Below, one piece after another: positions 53,461-63,297 of a stretch of DNA of 64,000 nucleotides. The DNA comes from Vibrio crassostreae 9ZC13 (lineage in GTDB: Bacteria; Pseudomonadota; Gammaproteobacteria; Enterobacterales; Vibrionaceae). The stretch spans positions 1,295,594 to 1,359,593 of the forward strand of contig NZ_AJYZ02000019.1 of NCBI RefSeq assembly GCF_000272045.2, in the 5' to 3' direction. Numbering within the stretch: the first letter of the stretch is position 1; the number at the start of each line of letters is the position of its first letter. The translations under genes and the position numbers were made by a program. The notes below the pieces were generated by a model that was not told the origin of the DNA, did not search any database, and saw nothing but the letters and a program-made list of their open reading frames with translations.

Positions 53461-54801
53461 TTAAAAACCAGAGCGAGCTTCTGCACTTTTCTGAGGTGAT
53501 TGAGCTTGTAGGAAAGGCAGTAACAGCAAGCCAATAACGGCCGCACAAGTAGAGATGGTAATGAAGAACCCACTCCAGCCGTAAGCTTCTAGAACGAGCG
53601 CTAATGGGTAACCAGAAAGTGCTGCTCCCATATAAGCAAACAAGCCAACAAAACCTGTCGCTGCCCCGGCAGAGTCTTTATGTGAACATTCCGCCGCCGC
53701 CATGCCAATAAGCATTTGAGGGCCAAAAACAAAAAAGCCAACGCAGAATAGCCCAGCCGCTTGAAACACAAAGTTGGTTAAAGGCATAAGCCATAAAGCC
53801 GAAACCGAAAGGAAGATGCCAATCGCAAACAAGATGTTCATCGGGCCTCGGTTGCCACCAAACAACCTATCCGATCCCCACCCAGCAACAAGTGAACCAA
53901 CAAAACCTCCTATCTCGAACAGAGACAAGGCAGCGTTGGCGTTGATCAAACTGTAATCGTGTTCTTCGGTGAGGTATAAATTGCCCCAGTCGTTAACTGC
54001 CGTTCTTACGATGTAAACCAACACATAACTAAAGGCGAGCAACCAAATGTACTTATTGCTGAACACATAGGTTTTCAGGATCTCTCGATAGCTTAACCCT
54101 TGCCCATGGCTCTCTTGCGCTAATTCCAGGTGATCACTGCGCCACTTCCCTACCGTCGGAAGTCCCATGGTGGTGGGCTTGTCACGTAAGCGCCAGCAGA
54201 TAATAAGACCGATAAAAACACCAATCACACCCGGCCAGATAAACCCAGCTCGCCAACTGAACTGCAGCGTTAGATAACCCACAAGAATAGGGATAAGCGC
54301 TCCACCAACGTTGTGCGCTGTATTCCAGATTGCCCAGCGAAAGCCTCTTTCGGAGCGAGAATACCAAGTCGTCAATAACTTGGAACACGATGGCCAGCCC
54401 CAACCTTGGAACCATGCATTCAATACCCATAGCGAGATAAAAGCCGCTAACGAACTCGAAAAGCCAAACGCGATGTTTATCAGACCAGTCGCGATTAGGC
54501 CAAGCCCCATGAAGTAACGAGGGTTCGACCGATCCGATATCGTGCCTGAGATAAATTTCGATAAGCCATAAGAAAGATAAAAGAGCGTGCCAATTAAGCC
54601 GATATCGCCTTTGTCCAAACCTAGATCGGTGATCATTGCAGGCGCGGCGTAATTAAAGGTTTTACGAGTGAAGTAAAAACCCGCATAGCCGACATACATT
54701 CCTATCATGATGTGAAGGCGCCAATAGCGATAACTCTGATTGACCTCATCATCAGTTAGAGCATCACTCTCTGACGTTGTTGAGCGCAGAAATCCAAACA
54801 T
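53461..54801 (-). CDS. uhpC: Hexose-phosphate sensor UhpC (MFS/OPA family)
   Basis: This 446-aa OPA-family membrane protein senses external glucose-6-phosphate and acts with UhpB. It opens with MFGFLRST then YRYWRLHIMIGMYVGYAGFY and FTRKTFNYAAPAMITDLGL, matching UhpC. Other OPA blocks are SRSERGFRWAIWNTAHNVGG and DSAGAATGFVGLFAYMGAAL. A GTG at 54813 (overlapping the uhpB stop as GTGA) is an alternative start. The order uhpA-uhpB-uhpC on one strand supports the call. Confidence 0.9.
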   Translation of the reverse strand: MFGFLRSTTSESDALTDDEVNQSYRYWRLHIMIGMYVGYAGFYFTRKTFNYAAPAMITDLGLDKGDIGLIGTLFYLSYGLSKFISGTISDRSNPRYFMGLGLIATGLINIAFGFSSSLAAFISLWVLNAWFQGWGWPSCSKLLTTWYSRSERGFRWAIWNTAHNVGGALIPILVGYLTLQFSWRAGFIWPGVIGVFIGLIICWRLRDKPTTMGLPTVGKWRSDHLELAQESHGQGLSYREILKTYVFSNKYIWLLAFSYVLVYIVRTAVNDWGNLYLTEEHDYSLINANAALSLFEIGGFVGSLVAGWGSDRLFGGNRGPMNILFAIGIFLSVSALWLMPLTNFVFQAAGLFCVGFFVFGPQMLIGMAAAECSHKDSAGAATGFVGLFAYMGAALSGYPLALVLEAYGWSGFFITISTCAAVIGLLLLPFLQAQSPQKSAEARSGF

Positions 54802-54809
54802 ATTCGTTC

Positions 54810-56306
54810 TCACACTTTAGGTAATGTAACGCTGATATTGGTACCCGAAGATGAGCCATTAGCGTTGATTGTCATCTTGCCGCCGAGCGCCTGAACACGC
54901 TCTTGCATACCGCGAACACCCATTCCTTTGAGAAGATCTTGCGCTGTAAAACCAATGCCATTATCTGATATCTGAAGATAAGCCTGGTCACCTAAAAGCA
55001 GTTCAATTCTGATTTCGCTCGCGTTGGCGTATTTAGAGGCATTGTTTAGAGATTCTTGGCACAGCCTGAAGATAGTGACCTTAAGCGTGTCACTCAAACA
55101 CGAGTAATCACCTTGCCAATTTAACTGAATATCAACGCCGTGATCCGAAAACTCCATCTCTCGAATAAGCTGTTCCACGGAATCTTTTAGGTCCAGATCG
55201 TCCAGCATCTTAGGTCTTAATTTTGTAAGTAGACGTTTGGTGGTGTCATAAACATTCAAAGATAATGATTCAATGGTACCCGCACAGCGAACGCTCATCT
55301 CAGCCGCGTCGACACGTTTAATAATGCTTGCCTGAGTACGAATTGCCGTGATGTTTTGGCCGATTTCATCATGCAGTTCACGCGCAATATCACGACGAAC
55401 CGACTCTTCAGCGGTAACTAACTGACGTGAAAGGTTTTGATTTCTGGAGAGTTCACTTCGCAATTTGGAGTTGAGATCTTTCTGCTTTTGAACCGCTAAA
55501 CCAAGCAGTATACCTGTGATGGTTTGAGCAGATAGAGACAAGAGTAAGTCGGTAATTTCGAGTTTGGATGTTCCGCTGTGGGCTGCAATCAACGCGACAC
55601 TATTTAACATTGTTGCAAGCAGAGCACCTTGCCATCCATAACGAACGGCGAGCAAGATAATAGGGATCGCCATACAGAACGGGGCAAAGCGCCTTAGCTC
55701 ATCAGGCAAACTGGTTTGTATCAAAATACTGGCGACCAACAACACGCTATATAAAGCAATATGACGGATTTTGAACTCAACGACATTATTGATTAAGTAA
55801 GAGCTCAATGGTGCCCACTTGTTTTGGAATAGATAGTTCCAGACCAGATAACACATCGGCACCAGCATCAGTCCGCCAGTAATACTCACCAACCACACCA
55901 TGTAAACAGCAGAAACATGAGAACCCACCACGGCAACGTTAATAAATGCTGTGACCATGATTAAGCTCGCCATCACTAACAAGTGACGATTCTGGTCACC
56001 AGAATAATAACGCTTGGCAATTAGCGTGGCAGGAATACTCAATCCACTGGCGATGAGTATCGTCAGCCATTGGGGTTCATCAAGCAGCAGAGCTAAAGCG
56101 ATCGCAAGCCCCCACTCGGCAATATAGATAGCAGGCCAATAGTGAGTGCGAGTGTGCAGCGTCATTCCCAATCGAAGTGAAAACGGGAAAAGCAGAATGG
56201 CTAACTCAGGGTCATTAATAAAATAGAAGGCAATAACCCACAAACAGAACCATGCACAACCAGCCATAAAAACCCCACACAGGGAGGTGGCTAGGTAAGA
56301 ACGCAT
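54810..56306 (-). CDS. uhpB: Sensor histidine kinase UhpB (MASE1-HisKA_3-HATPase)
   Basis: The 498-aa protein has an N-terminal eight-segment MASE1 membrane domain (to about residue 285) and a coiled linker. The HisKA_3 dimerisation domain carries the phosphorylated His in RRDIARELHDEIGQN. The ATPase has RLCQESLNNASKYANA and ISDNGIGF followed by GMGVRGMQERVQALGG. Its ATG shares the A of the uhpA stop (TAATG), so translation is coupled. It phosphorylates UhpA when UhpC detects sugar phosphate. Confidence 0.92.
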   Translation of the reverse strand: MRSYLATSLCGVFMAGCAWFCLWVIAFYFINDPELAILLFPFSLRLGMTLHTRTHYWPAIYIAEWGLAIALALLLDEPQWLTILIASGLSIPATLIAKRYYSGDQNRHLLVMASLIMVTAFINVAVVGSHVSAVYMVWLVSITGGLMLVPMCYLVWNYLFQNKWAPLSSYLINNVVEFKIRHIALYSVLLVASILIQTSLPDELRRFAPFCMAIPIILLAVRYGWQGALLATMLNSVALIAAHSGTSKLEITDLLLSLSAQTITGILLGLAVQKQKDLNSKLRSELSRNQNLSRQLVTAEESVRRDIARELHDEIGQNITAIRTQASIIKRVDAAEMSVRCAGTIESLSLNVYDTTKRLLTKLRPKMLDDLDLKDSVEQLIREMEFSDHGVDIQLNWQGDYSCLSDTLKVTIFRLCQESLNNASKYANASEIRIELLLGDQAYLQISDNGIGFTAQDLLKGMGVRGMQERVQALGGKMTINANGSSSGTNISVTLPKV

Positions 56307-56914
56307 TAATACTGGTCTTGTGTAAACAATTTAGCTAACTCGACGTTGTTCTTAACATTGAGTTTGTCCATAGCATTGGCACGGTGTACATGCACCGTTT
56401 TATGGCTAACCCCTAGCTCTACGGCAATAGATTTTACATCGAGCCCTGTCGCCAATAACTGACACACTTCGCTTTCTCTGCGGGTGAGCTGATTTAAAGA
56501 GGCTTTATTCTTCATGGGCGTCGCAAGCTTTATGGCGATATCGGGCGTGAGATAACAGCCACCATTTGCGCTCGTGTGTACGGCTTGGATTAACTCATCA
56601 GGGCTACAGCGCTTGCTGAGATAACCTTTGGCTCCTAACTCTAATGACTTCTCAACCATCGCCGGCGAGTCATGAACGCTCAACATGATGCTGGCAATGC
56701 CAGATGGAATCTCTTCCAATAAGCTCAGGCCACTTTCGTCTTGCATTGAGATATCTAAGATCACGACATCAGGGTGACAACTTGGCAATCCTAGGCGCGC
56801 TTCTGCCGCAGAGTTGAATTCCCCCACGACCGTAATATCAGCTTCAAGACTGAGTAATTGAGCAAAGCCAGATCGAACAATGACGTGGTCATCAACAAGC
56901 GCAACATTAATCAT
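56306..56914 (-). CDS. uhpA: Response regulator UhpA (NarL/FixJ type)
   Basis: A 202-aa activator with receiver residues Asp8-Asp9 (LVDDH) and phosphorylatable Asp54 (VVILDISM), the same position as E. coli UhpA. The C-terminal LuxR-type HTH is [20 protein letters not shown] then [18 protein letters not shown]. The ATG at 56914 fits the family; a TTG at 56926 is upstream. Its likely targets, the repeats at 58558-58597 and 53266-53305, lie before uhpT and manA. Confidence 0.93.
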   Translation of the reverse strand: MINVALVDDHVIVRSGFAQLLSLEADITVVGEFNSAAEARLGLPSCHPDVVILDISMQDESGLSLLEEIPSGIASIMLSVHDSPAMVEKSLELGAKGYLSKRCSPDELIQAVHTSANGGCYLTPDIAIKLATPMKNKASLNQLTRRESEVCQLLATGLDVKSIAVELGVSHKTVHVHRANAMDKLNVKNNVELAKLFTQDQY

Positions 56915-57023
56915 GATATTAACCAAAATTAAGAGTAAGAAAGAAAAATAGCCCCAACAGGAGCTATCTAAAATTAAGTTTATTAATAGAGATGATACTG
57001 AATCGAACTAACGATTGGTATGA

Positions 57024-57057
57024 TCTCACGTGCTTTAAACCAATAAAGCACGTGAGA
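57024..57057. other. Strong hairpin between uhpT and uhpA
   Basis: A perfect 14-bp stem TCTCACGTGCTTTA/TAAAGCACGTGAGA with a 6-nt loop begins 4 bp after the uhpT stop. With no T run it probably protects the uhpT 3-prime end or lowers read-through into uhpABC. Confidence 0.75.
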
Positions 57058-57061
57058 CTCG

Positions 57062-58456
57062 CTACGCGTTTTGAGACGCTAAGTGTATTTTCTTAGCGTG
57101 GCGAATCTTCTTCTCTTCCGCAACCGCAACGAATAGCAGTAACACGATACAAATGGCAGCTGACGTATCAAGCGCTGCGAACGTGCCTTTCCAACCCGTT
57201 AAGCCAAAAATAGGTGTGCCGTCTGCAATCATACCTAGGCCAAGTTTGGCAAAGCTGTCACCAATTAAGTAAGCAAATGTACCTTTCACGCCATCCGCAA
57301 CGCTGATTGCTTTCTTAGGCACGAAACCTACTGCAGCAACACCAATCAGCAACTGAGGACCAAATACTAGGAAACCAAGCACAAACAGTGATGCTAGGTA
57401 CATGAACTCACTGGTTGCATGCTGGTAGAACTCTAGCGAAACGATAATCAGGCCAAGCGATACACAAGCAACCAAAGCACGGCGTCCGTTCGCAAGGTCT
57501 GACAGATAACCCCACATTAACGTACCGACCAGTGCACCAACCTCAAACAGAGTGAAGCCTGAAATCGCGGTTTCTTTTGATAGACCTAGCTCTTGATACG
57601 CATAAACGGTAGACCATTGATCGATACCGATACGAACAATGTATAAGAAGATATTCGCGAAGCAGAGCAACCAGATCACTTTGTTTTTCAGGATGTATTC
57701 AACAAAGATCTCTTTCTTAGTCATTTGATTTTCTTCAGCAGCCGTATCTTCTTCGCTGACTTCTTCATCAAACAACTCTTCAACCGTACCTAGACCATAG
57801 GCTTCTGGAGAGTCATTACCAAAGCGCATACCAATAAAGCCAACCACAATCGCAATGATTGATGGGAACACGAACATACCGATCACGTTGCCATCAAAAA
57901 GGTAGTTAGCACCGAACAGAGCAACACCAGCGGCACCTGCGCCACCCACGTTGTGCGACATATTCCAAAGGCCTAAATAAGAACCACGCTTGTTACGAGG
58001 CGTCCATTTAGTGATGGTCGAGTAGCTTGAAGGACCGCCGGTACTTTGGAAGAAACCACTCAACGCATAGAAGGCAACCATCAAGAATAAGCTAGCACTG
58101 CCACCGCCCATACTGAAGCTGAAGCCCAACATAGCGATACCAGAAAGGACAAGCATGAATGGCAGGAACTGCTTGGTGTTTTTACCATCGGCATAATAGG
58201 AAACGACGGTTTTACCGATACCGTAAGTGATAGAGAAACCCAGACCGATAAGACCTAGATCCGTCATCGATAATCCATAAGTAGAAATCATGTCGTTTTG
58301 CGCGACATTGAAGTTCTTACGGATCAAATACATGGTTAGATAACCAATGAACACGACGAGGTAAGATTGTAGGAATGGTTTAAACCACATTTTTCTTCTA
58401 GTTTCGACCGGAAGATCCAGCGTCGGTTTTCGAACCTGATCTAGGAACTTTAACAT
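57062..58456 (-). CDS. uhpT: Hexose-phosphate:phosphate antiporter UhpT
   Basis: The 464-aa OPA-family antiporter (E. coli: 463 aa) imports glucose-6-, mannose-6- or fructose-6-phosphate in exchange for phosphate. It begins [20 protein letters not shown] and has [20 protein letters not shown] and [21 protein letters not shown] charged central loop ([17 protein letters not shown]) separates the halves. The ATG at 58456 is chosen on family length and a GAGAG site; the frame continues to 58510. Its promoter has CRP and UhpA-like sites. It is upstream of uhpABC, not downstream as in E. coli. Confidence 0.95.
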   Translation of the reverse strand: MLKFLDQVRKPTLDLPVETRRKMWFKPFLQSYLVVFIGYLTMYLIRKNFNVAQNDMISTYGLSMTDLGLIGLGFSITYGIGKTVVSYYADGKNTKQFLPFMLVLSGIAMLGFSFSMGGGSASLFLMVAFYALSGFFQSTGGPSSYSTITKWTPRNKRGSYLGLWNMSHNVGGAGAAGVALFGANYLFDGNVIGMFVFPSIIAIVVGFIGMRFGNDSPEAYGLGTVEELFDEEVSEEDTAAEENQMTKKEIFVEYILKNKVIWLLCFANIFLYIVRIGIDQWSTVYAYQELGLSKETAISGFTLFEVGALVGTLMWGYLSDLANGRRALVACVSLGLIIVSLEFYQHATSEFMYLASLFVLGFLVFGPQLLIGVAAVGFVPKKAISVADGVKGTFAYLIGDSFAKLGLGMIADGTPIFGLTGWKGTFAALDTSAAICIVLLLFVAVAEEKKIRHAKKIHLASQNA

Positions 58457-58510
58457 TGTGAACTCTCTTATTTTTTGTGAGGTCTGCACGGCATAATTGC
58501 GGCCATACAT

Positions 58511-58862
58511 TGTTTGTTAGTTGACCGTGAAATAATAAGGAGTCTAAAAATCGACCGCATGAGAGAGGGTCTTAGAATAACTAGGAAAAATTCTTAGTTC
58601 AGAATTGGGAGTCAAGAAAGCGTGAACAGCATCACTTTGTTTACGGTCTGTTATGGATTGATATTACGATAACAAAAGTCACTCATTTCAGGGCTGACGA
58701 ACCTTGTAAATAAACAGAAACGAATGGATTACTTCATTAAAAAAACACCAGTATCGGTTCATCACCATAAAACTCCATGGTCATGGTGTGTCCGATACTG
58801 GTTCAGCATTCATTCTGATTAAAATAGATTCAATAGGCTTGTTACGTTTCGCGTGAATCGTA
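58511..58862. other. uhpT promoter region and spacer to DUF1840 gene
   Basis: Contains the uhpT control module (58558-58635). The rest, 58636-58862, shows no gene; TCGGTTCATC and ATACTGG repeats near 58750-58805 suggest a weak hairpin after the DUF1840 gene. Confidence 0.6.
58558..58635 (-). promoter_or_regulatory. CRP plus UhpA-like promoter module before uhpT
   Basis: GTGA-N6-TCAC at 58622-58635 lies 24 bp upstream, in transcription direction, of a 40-bp block (58558-58597) with two TCTTAG repeats 22 bp apart (58570-58575 and 58592-58597). The E. coli uhpT promoter also has CRP upstream of UhpA sites. The block ends about 102 bp before the ATG at 58456. Confidence 0.8.
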
Positions 58863-59201
58863 CTACAGTCGCTTGCCGCTACCGTCTTCCCACATTACTT
58901 CACATTCATCTTTGATGGCAGCTTTTAATAATTCAACCAGTGGGAACGCTCGACTACCGATATTAACAGGCGCTTCAACCACCTCTTCTTCATTGTCGTC
59001 ATCAGTATTTTCATGCTCTACGGACTTGCTCTGCTCTGCTGCAATAGCAGCACGTAGATTATCCAGAGCTTGAGGAACCTCTGAAGCATCCATAGCACCT
59101 GGGATGGAGCCGCTATGCCCAAGCATCTTGATGAACTGGAGGCCGACTTCACCAAACATCGTGACACTAGCATGAGCTTTACAACTAAAGGTAATTAACA
59201 T
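58863..59201 (-). CDS. DUF1840 family protein
   Basis: A 112-aa protein beginning MLITFSCKAHASVTMFGEVG and continuing LQFIKMLGHSGSIPGAMDAS, the DUF1840 signature. The middle is very acidic (a run of Glu/Asp/Asn near residues 62-78). Function unknown. It is monocistronic. Confidence 0.88.
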   Translation of the reverse strand: MLITFSCKAHASVTMFGEVGLQFIKMLGHSGSIPGAMDASEVPQALDNLRAAIAAEQSKSVEHENTDDDNEEEVVEAPVNIGSRAFPLVELLKAAIKDECEVMWEDGSGKRL

Positions 59202-59483
59202 AATGAGCCTTTCTTAATTTTGGTCGTTTACAAACTATGTGGAGTAACTCTCTGGAAAGCAAGTAGATAAACATCAAACAACGGTTACAAGTTTGATGCT
59301 TAAATCTAATCTTCTAGAGATGACCAGCACCATCGGTGATATACATCACTATTTGGAATTGATTGAACAGCCTTTCATATGAAACCTTGATAGTAGTCAC
59401 ACTAAATAGACATCTAAGCCTCTGCATAGCTTGTTATTTAATCTACTATTAACACCATTATCAAAAACTTTGGCACAGATCAC

Positions 59484-60707
59484 ATGAAAAGGCTCGTCGG
59501 CAGGCACCTAGAAGAAATGGCGGACATACGATCCACCCGCAAGCAAAAAATTGTTCACTCCTTTTCACTGACTGCCGCTGCGTTATTCATTTTCTACACT
59601 TGGGCTTACTTCCAAGGCCAACATTACACGCTGTCGGTTTTCGAACTGTGTTTTGCACTTATCGCTATCTCCAATGCATTTTACGTAAGAAAAGTCATTA
59701 ACCCTGAGTATTCAGAATTGATCCTGAGCGGTGTTTTACTGGTTCAAGGGGTCATCCTATTTTTGTACAGTCACGCCATTCCTGACCGAATTCTTTGGCT
59801 CTACCCTATTCTGGCGGCGGTGATTTTTATCAATGACTTCAGAATTGGAATCATCTTCAGCACCTCATTTTGTTTGTTTATCAGCACCTTAATTACGGCA
59901 ATGCCCAATAACTTTTCTCTGCCATTTAACAGCACACATCGGTTTATTCTTAGCCTGTTTACCATGAGCTTGGTGTGTCACACGTCCGCTTATTACTACA
60001 CAAAAGCCGTCAGTTATATCCAACGCCTTTATAAAGAAGGCATTGAAGATCTCGCCTACAGAGACCAACTTACCGGATTGGCCAACCGTTGGAGCTTTGA
60101 GCGCTGGGCTGTAGAAAAGCTTGCGACAGTGGATAGTGAGCGATCACTTACGGCATTGGTCTTTTTGGATATAGATGACTTTAAAGGCATTAACGACAGC
60201 TACGGGCACGATGTGGGAGACAGTGTCTTACAGCATTTTGCCAATCGCTTGAGCAACAACATTCGAACCAGAGACAGAAAAAGCCATGAATACGATTATT
60301 CCATCGCGCGCTTTGCTGGAGACGAGTTTGTTCTGATGCTCTACGATGTGCCAACTCGTAAAGATCTAGACGGCATTCTAGATAGGATCTGCGGGCTGTT
60401 CGAAAGCGGCTGCCAAACAAACGAGAGAATCAAGGAATTGACGTTAAGTGTTGGGGTTGCTTTGTATCCGCAAGATGCCCAAGAATTACATGAGCTGACG
60501 AGATGTGCTGATAAAGCGATGTATGTTGCCAAGCATTCAGGAAAAAACCGATATGCTTATTATCACGACAACCCAGTATCGACCCTGATAGAAGAACTAC
60601 CAACGAGCCTTGTTAGCTCAGCACCGGATTCATCTGAACTTGAAGATTGCTTTGAAGCGAAGATCGAAGGGAACAATGTTACGCTATTAAAAACGCGCCA
60701 ACGCTAG
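59484..60707 (+). CDS. Membrane diguanylate cyclase (GGDEF)
   Basis: The 407-aa protein has about six N-terminal membrane helices (residues 25-180) and a GGDEF domain starting at YRDQLTGLANRWSFERWA. The active-site loop is RFAGDEF (A in the first position, still compatible with activity) near residue 275. The inhibitory RxxD site upstream of it reads HEYD, so product feedback is probably absent. LTLSVGVALYP and ADKAMYVAKHSGKNRY close the domain. It makes c-di-GMP; the signal sensed is unknown. Confidence 0.92.
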   Translation: MKRLVGRHLEEMADIRSTRKQKIVHSFSLTAAALFIFYTWAYFQGQHYTLSVFELCFALIAISNAFYVRKVINPEYSELILSGVLLVQGVILFLYSHAIPDRILWLYPILAAVIFINDFRIGIIFSTSFCLFISTLITAMPNNFSLPFNSTHRFILSLFTMSLVCHTSAYYYTKAVSYIQRLYKEGIEDLAYRDQLTGLANRWSFERWAVEKLATVDSERSLTALVFLDIDDFKGINDSYGHDVGDSVLQHFANRLSNNIRTRDRKSHEYDYSIARFAGDEFVLMLYDVPTRKDLDGILDRICGLFESGCQTNERIKELTLSVGVALYPQDAQELHELTRCADKAMYVAKHSGKNRYAYYHDNPVSTLIEELPTSLVSSAPDSSELEDCFEAKIEGNNVTLLKTRQR

Positions 60708-60732
60708 CCATTCCTATAACGGAGCGGCGCTG

Positions 60733-61017
60733 CTAACCTGCAAGGTACATAAGCCAAAGACTCACTAACCCGATCATAATAATCCATATGACTTGACGTG
60801 TTCGGTTTGGGTTATTCCCTTTAGGTCGCCTCACCACGGTTTTAAAAGCGGCTTGCTTAGCTGACTGAATAAACGGCGCTTCTATCTCACGTTTTTTCAC
60901 GCGGCGTTTAACTGCGCTGTTTGCAACCTCTGTAAAGCGCTGGCTTTGCTCCGTTGTAAAGTCGTTATCAAAACCTATCCGACCATGCCTTTCGCCATGT
61001 TTTTGCTGAACTGCCAT
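60733..61017 (-). CDS. Small tail-anchored hypothetical protein
   Basis: This 94-aa protein is basic and soluble for 70 residues (VANSAVKRRVKKREIEAPF) and ends with one membrane helix (VIWIIMIGLVSLWLMYLA), suggesting a C-terminal anchor. I know no family name. The ATG at 61017 has AAGGAGG upstream, so the longer frame is not used. Confidence 0.7.
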   Translation of the reverse strand: MAVQQKHGERHGRIGFDNDFTTEQSQRFTEVANSAVKRRVKKREIEAPFIQSAKQAAFKTVVRRPKGNNPNRTRQVIWIIMIGLVSLWLMYLAG

Positions 61018-61174
61018 AGCGGCCTCCTTGGCGATATACTCTCTATTGAGTATAGACATAATTTCATATTGTTACCTGTTCAAGATTTTCGAATAAGTCA
61101 CTCAACGCTGTGCCATCTTCTTTTTAAATCAAATTACATAAACTACAGCTATTCAAGTTTATGAGGGTTTCAAA

Positions 61175-62047
61175 ATGACGAATGTAAGAGCAGTAGATCA
61201 TGTGATTACAGCACATGCCACCTCAGATGGTGATGGCGTCAAAATCCAACGACTCGCAGGTTTTAATAACGCACGTTTCTCTCCATTTTTAATGATTGAT
61301 GAACTGAAGTCGGATGAAAGCAAAGACTATGTTGGCGGCTTTCCTCCACATCCTCACCGTGGGATAGAAACGCTCACTTACATGCTGCAAGGTCACTTCC
61401 AACACAAAGACCATATGGGGAATGTTGGAGAGCTGCGCAGCGGTGGCGCACAGTGGATGGCCGCAGGCCGTGGTGTCATTCACAGCGAAATGCCAATGAT
61501 GGAAGAAGGCGCACTGCATGGTTTTCAGATTTGGATAAACCAACCTGCGGCACACAAAATGCAGCCAGCGCAATATCACGACTTCCAAAATGAAAGCATC
61601 GCGGAACATCAAAGTGAACAAAGTGGTTTGTTGAGAATGATTGCCGGAGGGTTTGAACTGTACAACCAAACTGACAAGGATTCAGAGGCTTTACGAGCGC
61701 AGGGTCCATTACAGAAAACAGGTGTGCCATTAAGCGTTGCGGATTGGCGCTCTCATTCTGGGCAAAAAGTCACGTTAGGGACTAATGTTAATCACAATGC
61801 CATGACTTATGTGTACCGAGGCAGTATTAAGATCGGCGACAAAGTGATCAACCAAAGTCAACTTGCCCTGCTCACCAAAGCTGAATTGTTGTCTTTAGAA
61901 AGCCTAGAAGATTCAGGTGTACTGATTTTTTCTGGTCAGCCGATTAATGAACCTGTCGTGCACTATGGTCCGTTTGTCATGAACTCGATGGAAGAGATTA
62001 AACAGACAATTCAAGACTACAACAACGGTGTGTTTGAGACTTACTGA
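61175..62047 (+). CDS. Pirin-family protein
   Basis: The 290-aa bicupin has the N-terminal pirin signature: FPPHPHRGIETLTYMLQGHF, HKDHMGNVGELRSGGAQWM and GRGVIHSEMP, supplying three His and a Glu for the metal. Bacterial homologues (YhhW) have quercetin 2,3-dioxygenase activity or bind enzymes of central metabolism; the role here is unknown. It is followed by a terminator. Confidence 0.93.
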   Translation: MTNVRAVDHVITAHATSDGDGVKIQRLAGFNNARFSPFLMIDELKSDESKDYVGGFPPHPHRGIETLTYMLQGHFQHKDHMGNVGELRSGGAQWMAAGRGVIHSEMPMMEEGALHGFQIWINQPAAHKMQPAQYHDFQNESIAEHQSEQSGLLRMIAGGFELYNQTDKDSEALRAQGPLQKTGVPLSVADWRSHSGQKVTLGTNVNHNAMTYVYRGSIKIGDKVINQSQLALLTKAELLSLESLEDSGVLIFSGQPINEPVVHYGPFVMNSMEEIKQTIQDYNNGVFETY

Positions 62048-62166
62048 TGTCTTGGCTTTGAGCTTTGAAGGTTGAAGAGATTTTGCAACGAACAACGATT
62101 TGGTCATCCATTTGATGACTACAAAAACAAGTGACACTATCCACTGCCGGTTACTATCACTTATTT

Positions 62167-62195
62167 AACCACGCTCCTAGAGCGTGGTTTTTTTC
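62167..62195 (+). terminator. Terminator of the pirin gene
   Basis: Perfect 10-bp stem AACCACGCTC/GAGCGTGGTT with a 3-nt loop and T run. Confidence 0.93.
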
Positions 62196-62243
62196 TATTA
62201 AATCAGAGACAAACGATGCCTGATTGAACAAATTTAGACCTGA

Positions 62244-62525
62244 TTACAAGTACTCACATAGGTAAGCAGTCGCTTCTTTTACCTGTAGGTCGAATGAAGA
62301 GTCACCCGCAACGTCAAAAGACTCACCAGATTGGTATGTCGTCCAGTCATCATCACCAACACGCTTTACAATCAAAGCACCTTTAACAACGGTCATCTTT
62401 TCTGGAGCCGCAGTACCGAACGTGTACTCACCAGCCGCCATTACACCAACACTCACATCAGCACCAGACTGGTTAAACGCTAACGACTTAACGCCACCTT
62501 CAAAGTATGTGTTTTCTTTAATCAT
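62244..62525 (-). CDS. ppnP: Pyrimidine/purine nucleoside phosphorylase PpnP
   Basis: A 93-aa small cupin of the YaiE/DUF1255 family, which phosphorolyses several nucleosides. It reads NTYFEGGVKSLAF, VGVMAAGEYTFGTAAPEKMT and SGESFDVAGDSSFDLQV, close to E. coli PpnP. The length is typical. Confidence 0.95.
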   Translation of the reverse strand: MIKENTYFEGGVKSLAFNQSGADVSVGVMAAGEYTFGTAAPEKMTVVKGALIVKRVGDDDWTTYQSGESFDVAGDSSFDLQVKEATAYLCEYL

Positions 62526-62832
62526 TGTACTTCCTTGTTATCTTCAAATTGCAATTATTGAGCTCACCGAGTAAGCCTATGCGTAAATTTAGGTGATAAT
62601 TGTTTTAACCAATTCGAGACTTTCCTACAAGAAATAAATACGCATAGCTTAAGCATTTCTGGAGTTCGCTTTCATTGATAGCGTAAATACTGAGGAGCAA
62701 GGCTAAAAACCACTAACGCAACCACATTTATTAGAACATTCGATCCTGCTTCTAACTCTTAGAACAATTTTTGCAAACTAAGGTTTTAATTAATAGAATC
62801 TAAAACAATATCAGTCGAAAAATGAAGAGATA
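62526..62832. other. Non-coding spacer between ppnP and the DUF2850 gene
   Basis: Divergent promoter region. No gene or strong repeat is visible. Confidence 0.5.
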
Positions 62833-63297
62833 ATGGCAAAAAAGCCGACTAAAAGCAGAGATCTATTTGCCAACTCGTTACTCTACGGCTTCCTATTAGC
62901 TGGCTTTATGGTTGCCCTCACCGCCGGCTATTTTGCTTACCAAGCCCACCAGCAATCTGTCAGCCCAAGCAACGTCTATGGCACATGGATAGAGATTGCG
63001 GCGCCACCTTACAACACCGACATCCTGACACTTTCAGAAAACGGTGTGATGATGAATCATCGTCTTATCACTACCTCATTCGATTTTGACGGGAAGATCG
63101 TCACGATCAATACTGGCTCTGGAACCACCGTTTACACCATCAGTGGTACTTACGATTCGCCTCGCTTAAAGCGATTAGAGCCAAGCGTACCATCTCAGCA
63201 ATTTATTAAAGAAGGCTACGAAGATACTGCGACTGGTGATACCCATAGTGTCATGCAACAACGACGCGCTTCCTTAGCTGAGCAATTCAAAAGATAA
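62833..63297 (+). CDS. DUF2850 family single-pass membrane protein
   Basis: The 154-aa protein has one N-terminal membrane helix (LLYGFLLAGFMVALTAGYFA) and a periplasmic domain with VYGTWIEIAAPPYNTDIL and RLKRLEPSVPSQQFIKEGYE. This is the Vibrio DUF2850 family; function unknown. Confidence 0.88.
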   Translation: MAKKPTKSRDLFANSLLYGFLLAGFMVALTAGYFAYQAHQQSVSPSNVYGTWIEIAAPPYNTDILTLSENGVMMNHRLITTSFDFDGKIVTINTGSGTTVYTISGTYDSPRLKRLEPSVPSQQFIKEGYEDTATGDTHSVMQQRRASLAEQFKR

